DNA of 51,378 bases from a virus. The notes under the pieces were generated by a model, which did no database searches, was not told the DNA's origin, and saw only the letters and a list, made by a program, of their open reading frames with translations. Location: positions 1-51,378 of the IMG/VR virus record IMGVR_UViG_3300025168_000126, one strand, 5' to 3'. A program made the translations under genes and the position numbers. Shown one piece after another: positions 44,376 to 51,378 of this stretch; position 1 is the stretch's first letter, and each line of letters begins with the position of its first letter.

Positions 44376-47300
44376 CTAGAACATTTTGTACGTTGGTGAA
44401 ACAACACCATAGAGTTCCCTATACCAACTAACATAGAACTTTTTGTACAGATTATTATACATATCAAAACTAGTAAATTCTCCTTGATAACCCATGAGTC
44501 GATATCTCATCTTATCATTATCAGAGAGAGTCCCTGCACTCCAACCCGCAAAATCCTTCCAATAATTATTATCATCGATAATATTAAATCCAGCAATATG
44601 CTTCATATAATATGGAAGAATTGCGGAACGTTCTGGCAACAATTTATCAGGATTATCTACATCATTTGCTCTTGTACCACCGATACTACTCACATCAGGA
44701 TACTCCGCCCCTAGTGAAATGTCTGTTATACCATTATTAAAGGCAATGTCCCACTGAGAAGGACTGAGACAATTTAGAGAAGTATTAGAATATTGTGGGT
44801 TCACCATAAACAAAGTCTTGTCTCTAATAGGTCTGTATGCTTTAGAAACTTGATCAATTACTCTTTCAAAACCAGCAGTTCCTGTCCCTGTTGGGAATGA
44901 CCACACATTACCAGCATCTGGTTTATCTTGTTTCGCAATTGCAATTGTGTAATCTAAGTTATCACCACTTGGACCAGTAACAAACAAACCAGAGTTAATC
45001 CATTCATTGTTGATACGCTTCTGTGTAAATTGCATCCACTGATCGTGTGAATGTGTAATACCATCTACCAGTGCTGGTGGATTATTAGACAAACCTTCCC
45101 ACCAACCCTGATAACTATCAATACCATAAATTCCAATTTTACTGAAACCATAACGGGCACGGAACATCTGAGCCATTCTCTTGTTTGCTTCAACTAATGT
45201 AGGCCACCAAATTGACACAAAATCTGCTGTAGGATAGTTGTTATAAAATTCATATTCTTTGCCGAACGGAGTAACCACAGTGCCAAATGTTACCCCACCG
45301 GCAGTTGTACCGGCATTATCGTAAGTTTCTCCTCTATATTGGTACATCCAATCGTTCCACATAGCAGATCCAACAGCATCAATTCCCATGTTCAAGATTG
45401 CTGTGTCAGATGATTTACCCCAACCAGCATTCATTTGCGTATCGTGGAGATCAAACATCTTTTTCATCAAGCCAGTTGCACCTGAGTTGGTGATAGTACC
45501 ATTTAATGTTACACCATCAAAAACTCTAAACTCAAAATCAGCAGTGGTGCCTGGAATGAATCCAGCACTAACACCTCCGTTAGAATCAGTCCAGAAACCA
45601 TCCTGTGCAGTCAACCAATAGATAAAATCAGATTGGTCATTGGGTATTTCTGAATCTGTTGAAAACTCTTGTCTGAAATCTACAGTAGCACCTGATCCAG
45701 ATGGCGATATTCCTTGATCGGTTAATCTAGGAGAGGAAGAATAAATCTTGGTTTTCATATCTTCGGTGAGGAGGTTTCCATAGTCATCATAAATGTCTAA
45801 ATACAACCATTGTGTTGCATCTGGAGAATCAGCAGCGGCTCCTGCAAGTCTTGTATTAATATACTTCTGTAGTCTACCTGCAAGAGAAATATCTTCACGG
45901 GATGATCCATCGTTTCTAATAAGTCTTTCTGTACTAGTTCTACCATTTACTTGATTATACCCAAGACTAAATGCAGGAGTATAGCCTGAATCTATCATAA
46001 GATCAAGATCATCTTTCATTAACTTCTCATTATAATAACGAGGGATGTTATCAAAAAAGTCTGCGTCGGAAACACTAACACTAGCAGGAGCCGGCTCGGT
46101 TAATACGGGAGTTTCTGTTGGACTTGAGAGTCTTTTTACTTGCTCTCCTGTACTTGGATCTTGTAGTCTAAAACTAGCATTCCAGCCAGCCGTATCTTGT
46201 GCTGTATTACCATTACCAAATATTAACCACATATGGAGATTAGGCATACCCAACGCAGAGTCAAAGGTAGAACCATCACTAAATTTCAATTCTTGTTCTG
46301 GTCCACTACCCATAGGAAGATCACTAATATATTTCCTAGTATTAAAATCTGGAGTAGGAAGTCCATCGCCAGATATACCACCAAGATCTGGTCTTGGATT
46401 ATACATTTTGTTTTTCTTGAAGTTGAAGTTTTTCCAACCTCTAGTTTCTGCATATCCAGCGCCATTGTCAGTCAATGCAAGAAACTGTATGTCTCTAACA
46501 TATGATCTAAAGAAAGCACGATTTGGTATTGATGGCCCAGGCTGCTCCGCGTCCATAGGCCATGCTTCCGATCCAACGAGCAAATCTTTGTTTTCTAAGT
46601 ATTCTACAAAGCCAGGATTAGTTAGACTCACATCAGACGAAGCATCCAACCATATACCATTAAGTCCTATACTTCTCCAAGGGGTTAACTGCTGATCCCA
46701 GAAAAATTGATCAGAAGTTGATCCTGATATTCCCCAATTGGCGATAGCGGTTGCTCCAGTTCCACCTACTCTTGGTTCTATTGCTCTTCTCCAAGGACTT
46801 ACTGCACCTTGTCCTTGTCTAGCAGCAGTAACTCCTCCTTGGTTGTTTCCACCAGATCCTCCAATAATTTGCCAACCACCATTACCCGAAGATTGATTGG
46901 TCCCAAACTTATCTACTATTGATAAGTTACCCCAATCTAAATCGGCAGTTGTGGCGTTTGCAGCACCCGCTATTGTTGTATATGGAACTTTAGATCCCTG
47001 ATAAACATAGAAACTAATAGGATCTCCCTGTTCGGCTTTACTCAATCTCCACGCATCAAAGTATGTCAACCAAGAGTCTTGTCTGTTTCTTTCAAATCCG
47101 TATTTACTTATGGGACTTGTTGATGTTGGATCGTCAATATTCCAATTACCGAGTATTTTACCACCATCGTTAAACCAACCATTAGGATAACCATTAGTTG
47201 TCCATGGCCTAGCATAACCAGTTGTTAGTGGATCATAGTATTTAAGATCAACCATCTCTAACGACCAAGCATCAGTTAATTTTAATAGGTTTCCGTTAGG

Positions 47301-49868
47301 GTCTAAAGAACCCGATCCACCCATCGCTGTCCATGATGCGGCGGGGAATTGTCCCGAACCTTGAACAAATTTATCTCGTAAAATAGTATCACCACTCGCA
47401 TTAATCCAAGAAGCCGTACCTCCACTCATACCAAAATCAGGAGAATCATAATTTAAAATGTCTATAGTTTGTGCAAGATTGCCAGCAGGAGTCCAATATA
47501 AAAATCTTCTAAAACCCAACTTATACGCTGGTTCAAAATAAGCGTTTATGAGGAATTGAATGCCATCTTCAGATTCTTCAGCAAATAGTTCGGCTTTTTG
47601 TGTTTCTGTTAAAGAATTAAGATTAGCCTCAATTCTATCATCATTTAAACTTCTTGTTCTTGACTGATTTCTGGCTATAGTACTGAGTGGTGTTCCTGCA
47701 CGGAAGAATGTTCGTGTAATACCATTATTTTCATCACCAGAAATTATATTTTCATCTTGAAAAGAAACGCCGCCGGCATAGTAATTACTACCATTTTCCT
47801 TTGACCAAGGAACGGACGCCATTGGACCACTACCATAAAAATTATTAAAGTAAATCGCACCACTTGTAGGGCCTTTTAAATCATCGTTAGGATTATCACC
47901 AACGGGATTGTATATGATCGAACGGGTCTGGATGTCATCTAGTGGATCATTAACGCTAAACTTGTTATTAACAGTAATAAAACATGTTAATACTTGACCT
48001 GACCTAGATGGATTATTTGGGATAGTTACAAAATCACCATTTCCGAAGCCTTGAGTAGCGACTATCTCAAAACCACCCTCTGTGTCACTATTATAAAAGA
48101 TAAGGAATTTATAATCATGAGTTATTCCTTTTTCAAACGCTGTTCCTTCATTAATTAAAAATTGAAGTTTTCCTGTTTCACTATCAAACGTAGCGCCAGG
48201 TCCAGTAGATCCAGTAAAACCCTCCAGATACCATTCCTGAGTAACACTATCACTACCTGTTTCTGATGCGATCTCGTATCTAGCCGTTAGTGTTTTTCCT
48301 ATTTGATCATTGATCGCAGCGTCAAATATACCTTCGCTGCCTCCTTCAGAACTCGTAAATATCTCGATTCCTTGATCATCAAAAAACTTAAGAGCCTCAT
48401 AGTTTACCGTGGCGGTTCCTTCCGCGAAAGGTAAATTATTCGTAAGTATTTTATAACTCGATCCTTTGATTTCTCCTAGTCTATTATAGTTGAGAAGCAC
48501 AAACAAGTTATGACCGGGAATCACATCAGGTTGGGCTGCCCATAGGCTCTTGGAATCTATATTATACATGGTGAGTCCCGAATTAAACACAGGAGGAGCA
48601 AGAGTAGCACCCAAAGTTCCCAATACATTTGAAGTTAACTTATCTGTATTTGTTTCACTAGTTGCAGTAACTTCTGCAAATATACCACCACCTAAAGCCC
48701 CTTCAGGCGGAGTTATAACTAAATCACTAGTTCCATCCAGTGATTCAGGTCCAGAGATTCCTACTTCTAATTCATAAGCATTTTGAAATGAAGGTGTTTC
48801 TAGTATTCTATACTCAGGATCACCCGTAACAAATCTCATGAGGTCCATTACTGGAGACCTGAGATTGGCACTGGCCGTCGCGTGGCCCATAATCCATTGT
48901 CCTGCAAATTCATGATCAGAAGGCATCCTGTAAAAAGGTTGAGTTCCTGAATCACCATCCCAAGTCTTCACTTCTGTTCCACCTAACAGACCACCTATTC
49001 CCTTTATTTTATCTCCGTTCCTGCTATACATGATTGGTATCATTATACCCATTCCGTGAAACCATAAAGCATTACCAAAACCACGATTTTGAACCTCCAT
49101 GTTTATCATTTTTTTAACAGCAGGAACTCCATCGTCGCCAGGATCAGTAGTTAATCTAAAGTAGATTAAATCGCTCGAAGCGGTGACAAGTAGTTCTGGT
49201 GGGGCTCCGTTATCTGCTGCTATTTGTTGGATTTCTCGCGTTTTATTCCAGATTCCGCCGTCGTCGAATCCTTTCGCCCTATTGGCAATAGTCCAATCTT
49301 CAATATCATAGTTTAAGGTAGCACCTTCGGCTGACATAAATTGTACTGAACCTGAAAGTGGGGCTAGATATCGAAAAAAGTCAGGACAGCCCCCCGGAGG
49401 CGGATTTTCGGTACAGGATTCGAGTGGCTTGCTGACCCCCGCTAGGCAGTGCCCGCAGGTGCAGACCCATCGGTCACCTAAGTAAATAATTCGAGGATGA
49501 CCTCCGTTAGTATAATCCGTAGGATTTGATGGTCGCCCACCAACGAACGCTGGGCCCTGCGTGACTCCTTTTTCTACAGTTAAAGTAAAAGGCCCTTTTA
49601 CATTTGGTCTACGCCAACTACCTGAAGTTGCTCCGGAGTTCAGATATTTAAACCTATTCGACCATCCAATAGCCCTATAATCACAAAAATCTGCACCGTA
49701 TCGATTAATCCAATAATTATTGTAATTAATCCCTGTTACATTTTGATCGTTAACGACATCAGTCCCGCTAGAGCCTGGGGCCAAAGAATTCCAATCTCTA
49801 TCGTAAGTGTAAACTTCATTATATGTTACACCATAGGTTTCGTAATTATAATTATAAAAGTGACCCAT
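44376..49868 (-). CDS. Very large tail-associated protein with N-terminal trypsin-like domain
   Basis: 1830 residues. Residues about 105-360 carry a chymotrypsin-like triad pattern: His140 in WVCTCGHCLAG, Asp233 in SSDLIYFRL and Ser307 in WDGDSGTQPF. Two or more beta-sandwich regions (to about 700) follow, then modules with GLNGIWLDASSD, GSEAWPMD and FSKIGIYGIDSYQGWW, which look like pieces of a glycoside-hydrolase-type barrel. Mostly Gly/Ser/Asp/Asn-rich. Probably a fibre or baseplate protein with a built-in cutter. AT-richer than the 24-28 kb genes. Three bases after its small partner. Confidence 0.85.
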   Translation of the reverse strand: MGHFYNYNYETYGVTYNEVYTYDRDWNSLAPGSSGTDVVNDQNVTGINYNNYWINRYGADFCDYRAIGWSNRFKYLNSGATSGSWRRPNVKGPFTLTVEKGVTQGPAFVGGRPSNPTDYTNGGHPRIIYLGDRWVCTCGHCLAGVSKPLESCTENPPPGGCPDFFRYLAPLSGSVQFMSAEGATLNYDIEDWTIANRAKGFDDGGIWNKTREIQQIAADNGAPPELLVTASSDLIYFRLTTDPGDDGVPAVKKMINMEVQNRGFGNALWFHGMGIMIPIMYSRNGDKIKGIGGLLGGTEVKTWDGDSGTQPFYRMPSDHEFAGQWIMGHATASANLRSPVMDLMRFVTGDPEYRILETPSFQNAYELEVGISGPESLDGTSDLVITPPEGALGGGIFAEVTATSETNTDKLTSNVLGTLGATLAPPVFNSGLTMYNIDSKSLWAAQPDVIPGHNLFVLLNYNRLGEIKGSSYKILTNNLPFAEGTATVNYEALKFFDDQGIEIFTSSEGGSEGIFDAAINDQIGKTLTARYEIASETGSDSVTQEWYLEGFTGSTGPGATFDSETGKLQFLINEGTAFEKGITHDYKFLIFYNSDTEGGFEIVATQGFGNGDFVTIPNNPSRSGQVLTCFITVNNKFSVNDPLDDIQTRSIIYNPVGDNPNDDLKGPTSGAIYFNNFYGSGPMASVPWSKENGSNYYAGGVSFQDENIISGDENNGITRTFFRAGTPLSTIARNQSRTRSLNDDRIEANLNSLTETQKAELFAEESEDGIQFLINAYFEPAYKLGFRRFLYWTPAGNLAQTIDILNYDSPDFGMSGGTASWINASGDTILRDKFVQGSGQFPAASWTAMGGSGSLDPNGNLLKLTDAWSLEMVDLKYYDPLTTGYARPWTTNGYPNGWFNDGGKILGNWNIDDPTSTSPISKYGFERNRQDSWLTYFDAWRLSKAEQGDPISFYVYQGSKVPYTTIAGAANATTADLDWGNLSIVDKFGTNQSSGNGGWQIIGGSGGNNQGGVTAARQGQGAVSPWRRAIEPRVGGTGATAIANWGISGSTSDQFFWDQQLTPWRSIGLNGIWLDASSDVSLTNPGFVEYLENKDLLVGSEAWPMDAEQPGPSIPNRAFFRSYVRDIQFLALTDNGAGYAETRGWKNFNFKKNKMYNPRPDLGGISGDGLPTPDFNTRKYISDLPMGSGPEQELKFSDGSTFDSALGMPNLHMWLIFGNGNTAQDTAGWNASFRLQDPSTGEQVKRLSSPTETPVLTEPAPASVSVSDADFFDNIPRYYNEKLMKDDLDLMIDSGYTPAFSLGYNQVNGRTSTERLIRNDGSSREDISLAGRLQKYINTRLAGAAADSPDATQWLYLDIYDDYGNLLTEDMKTKIYSSSPRLTDQGISPSGSGATVDFRQEFSTDSEIPNDQSDFIYWLTAQDGFWTDSNGGVSAGFIPGTTADFEFRVFDGVTLNGTITNSGATGLMKKMFDLHDTQMNAGWGKSSDTAILNMGIDAVGSAMWNDWMYQYRGETYDNAGTTAGGVTFGTVVTPFGKEYEFYNNYPTADFVSIWWPTLVEANKRMAQMFRARYGFSKIGIYGIDSYQGWWEGLSNNPPALVDGITHSHDQWMQFTQKRINNEWINSGLFVTGPSGDNLDYTIAIAKQDKPDAGNVWSFPTGTGTAGFERVIDQVSKAYRPIRDKTLFMVNPQYSNTSLNCLSPSQWDIAFNNGITDISLGAEYPDVSSIGGTRANDVDNPDKLLPERSAILPYYMKHIAGFNIIDDNNYWKDFAGWSAGTLSDNDKMRYRLMGYQGEFTSFDMYNNLYKKFYVSWYRELYGVVSPTYKMF

Positions 49869-49871
49869 GTA

Positions 49872-50420
49872 TTATACTTTCCATGATTCGGGAGGCGTAA
49901 TAAACCAACTTGTATCTGTTGTAACGCCCTCTGTTTTATTTATTTCAAATGATAACGTTGTTCCGTTAGTAATTCCAAATATACCTCCAGTTATAGATGC
50001 AGAAAGCACCTCTACAAAATCAACACTGGAACCAGCAAGAGTAACAAAACCGCCAGTACTACCCAACACAACACCACTTCCACCTACAGTTCTGAGAGAA
50101 ATCTCTTGAACATCACCAACAACACCAGAGGCTAATAATTCAAAAGGAATATTTGTAGAGATCCATCCACTTTGATATTGATATTGTATTAGTACTTCGG
50201 CAGATCCCCCAACAACAGCAGCATCTACTTGAAAAGTAGTGCCTACAACAGGAAAAATATTAGAAAGAGTAAATACACTAAACTTACCAAAGTTTGGATC
50301 AGTCGATGAACTTGCAGGTGGAGTGGAAGATGAATTACTCTTTATAAAATTAGTTGAGTCTGCTGATGATTTTTTATCTTCAAATGAAAACGTAATAATT
50401 TTTGAGGGACTATCAGCCAT
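49872..50420 (-). CDS. Small partner of the 1830-residue tail protein
   Basis: 182 residues. A Ser/Asp-rich N-terminus (MADSPSKIITFSFEDKKSSA), then a beta-sandwich-like body and an end TSWFITPPESWKV. It lies three bases before the large tail gene, so the two proteins are likely stoichiometric partners or a fibre-attachment piece. Late promoter at 50447-50454, GGAG before the ATG. Confidence 0.75.
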   Translation of the reverse strand: MADSPSKIITFSFEDKKSSADSTNFIKSNSSSTPPASSSTDPNFGKFSVFTLSNIFPVVGTTFQVDAAVVGGSAEVLIQYQYQSGWISTNIPFELLASGVVGDVQEISLRTVGGSGVVLGSTGGFVTLAGSSVDFVEVLSASITGGIFGITNGTTLSFEINKTEGVTTDTSWFITPPESWKV

Positions 50421-50446
50421 ATTAATACAACTCCACTTTATATCTG

Positions 50447-50454
50447 TATGTATA
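50447..50454 (-). promoter_or_regulatory. T4-like late promoter TATACATA
   Basis: TATACATA on the minus strand, in contact with the U-tract of the terminator at 50451-50489. Confidence 0.7.
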
Positions 50455-50489
50455 AAAAAACAGGGAGGGGAGCGAAAACTCCCCTCCCT
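50451..50489 (-). terminator. Rho-independent terminator
   Basis: 11-bp perfect stem AGGGAGGGGAG/CTCCCCTCCCT, six-base loop, then GTTTTTTTA on the minus strand. It closes the gene ending at 50522. Confidence 0.93.
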
Positions 50490-50521
50490 ACGGAGGTCAT
50501 CTCAAATATAAAAAAACTATA

Positions 50522-50779
50522 TCAGTCTGCGGCGCGTTCACGACGAACGGGACGATCATCACGCATTGGACGATCACCACGCTCTACGATCTTAGCACCA
50601 CCGTCCCAGATTCCTGTGACGGTTCTTGCACTCCAAGCAACACCGCGAGCGGTGAAGGGAAGGACTGCGAAAAGCAGTACCCAAGTGCATAGAGGAAGTC
50701 CGAAGACTCGTTTACCAAGCCACCCACAGGGACATGGGGAGCAACTAGTCGAACATGTTTCTTTTACTTTATTAGTCAT
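50522..50779 (-). CDS. Small cysteine-rich membrane protein
   Basis: 85 residues from MTNKVKETCSTSCSPCPCGW. A Cys/Pro-rich N-terminus, one hydrophobic helix (PLCTWVLLFAVLPFTARGVAWSA), and an Arg/Asp-rich tail (RGDRPMRDDRPVRRE). AAAGGAAA upstream. It lies between the barrel gene and the tail operon. Metal or disulfide binding possible; no family. Confidence 0.7.
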   Translation of the reverse strand: MTNKVKETCSTSCSPCPCGWLGKRVFGLPLCTWVLLFAVLPFTARGVAWSARTVTGIWDGGAKIVERGDRPMRDDRPVRRERAAD

Positions 50780-50803
50780 TTTTTATTTCCTTTCTAAAAA
50801 AAA

Positions 50804-51378
50804 TCAGAAACTAAGAGTGATACCACTGCGGAGAACGAACTGTCCCGAATCGGAACCAGCACGCCATCCAGTGTTATCAGTTACAAAATTAGTACCAAGA
50901 CTCTGAATAGCAAACCCGAAGGTGTTGGTCCAGACGAGTCCGTGAGCAAGATCGTAGTTACCACCTACGGTGAGTAGGTTAAGACTACCATCATAGTCAC
51001 CAATTTCCCACTGTGCAAATCCTTCGAAGTCATCGAAGAACTTGTATGCAGCGGTAGTGACGATGGACCAGTTGTTGAGACTGCCTCCATCATCGTTGAC
51101 GATCCAATCACCACCGATGCTAAGAGGGCCGTCGGCGTATGCAGCACCGAAGGTGAGACTATTCACACCTTCCGTAACAGAATCATAAGCCCAACCACCG
51201 TTAAGAGACACAGTATTATCCACATAATAAATTGCTGCGAAACCAATGGCATAGTTGTTGTCACCGACTCCTGCACCAGCGGTGTCGAAACCGTTGTTGT
51301 AGAAGGCACTGACTTCGAAGTCGCCGAAGGATCGGAAGGCTTCGACTCCAGTTCCTCGTCCCTGACCGAAGGTAAGGG
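50804..51378 (-). CDS. Porin-like outer-membrane beta-barrel, C-terminal part (runs off right edge)
   Basis: The frame is open to the window edge; a GTG at 51223 is internal. Visible residues show repeated amphipathic strands (LTFGQGRGTGVEAFRSFGDF, NYAIGFAAIYYVDNTVSLNG, YDLAHGLVWTNTFGFAIQSLG) with Tyr/Trp/Phe girdles. The protein ends RSGITLSF: a final Phe is the sorting mark of Gram-negative barrels. About 190 residues are seen, against 300-400 in full porins. A phage-encoded porin is unusual; misjoined host DNA must be considered, but the gene lies close to phage genes on the same strand. Confidence 0.75.
   Translation of the reverse strand, partial: LTFGQGRGTGVEAFRSFGDFEVSAFYNNGFDTAGAGVGDNNYAIGFAAIYYVDNTVSLNGGWAYDSVTEGVNSLTFGAAYADGPLSIGGDWIVNDDGGSLNNWSIVTTAAYKFFDDFEGFAQWEIGDYDGSLNLLTVGGNYDLAHGLVWTNTFGFAIQSLGTNFVTDNTGWRAGSDSGQFVLRSGITLSF

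Noticed and set aside
39386-50500. Shared 11-mer CTACGGAGGTC near 39388 and 50488
   Set aside because: An exact 11-base match is expected many times by chance in 51 kb, and the contexts differ in strand and position.
1-51378. CRISPR array or insertion sequence
   Set aside because: No regularly spaced short repeats, no transposase and no terminal inverted repeats were found on either strand.

Overview
The window looks like part of a large, marine-type, T4-like tailed phage genome (myovirus grade). Support comes from T4-type late promoters (TATAAATA/TATACATA), several protein families that I recognise from T4-like marine phages (DUF5872-like, DUF6321-like and DUF6267-like proteins, CobS-type AAA ATPase, RecB-like PD-(D/E)XK nuclease, RuvC-like resolvase, adenylyltransferase), six tRNA genes, dense packing with ATGA/GTGA stop-start overlaps, and many tiny genes. 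No terminase, portal, major capsid or polymerase gene lies in this stretch. The host is not shown directly. Duplicated dockerin modules of a style common in Planctomycetes, a prepilin-like N-terminus and a porin-like barrel hint at a marine Gram-negative host, possibly a planctomycete; this is inference only.

Layout. (a) 1-3.5 kb, minus: a late operon with an exported dockerin protein (with a possible -1 frameshift extension), a holin-like membrane protein and a trypsin-like protease fused to a dockerin. A leaderless small gene and a prepilin-like gene follow, running off the left edge. (b) 3.5-9.9 kb, minus: one late operon led by a 1224-residue modular protein with EQVDE linkers, then DUF6321-type and unknown head-associated candidates. 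(c) 9.9-25.4 kb, minus (one plus gene at 12.0 kb): early/middle-type small genes, tRNAs, a Mom-like DNA modification protein, a DUF4406 enzyme, a WYL_2 protein, a ParB-like protein, a muralytic transglycosylase, an HExxH metallopeptidase and a CobS-like AAA ATPase. Most operons start with a TTGACA-N16-TATAAT promoter. (d) 25.4-25.8 kb: a divergent hub with a 33-bp inverted promoter duplication and DnaA-box-like sites. (e) 25.8-43.8 kb, plus (one minus gene at 40.2 kb): a CobT-like VWA/HExxH protein, two large fibre-like proteins, and a run of candidate internal-head or scaffold-associated proteins carrying an N-terminal MKxFxxYLxE motif. These are followed by the nuclease, DUF6267, the adenylyltransferase, conserved T4-like proteins and two membrane proteins. 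(f) 43.8-51.4 kb, minus: RuvC-like resolvase, an 1830-residue tail protein with a trypsin-like N-terminal domain, its small partner, a cysteine-rich membrane protein and a porin-like barrel cut by the right edge.

How it may work together. Early/middle genes come from sigma70-like promoters with a strikingly constant 16-bp spacer; four start codons sit six bases after the -10, implying leaderless mRNAs. Late genes use T4-like -10 elements, often placed right after or overlapping a terminator U-tract. A set of late proteins shares T4 capsid-targeting-like N-termini and internal (V/L)xE linkers, which suggests packaging into the prohead and trimming by a gp21-type protease. A second theme is host-surface work: proteases, dockerins, barrel, pilin-like protein, lysis enzymes and membrane peptides.
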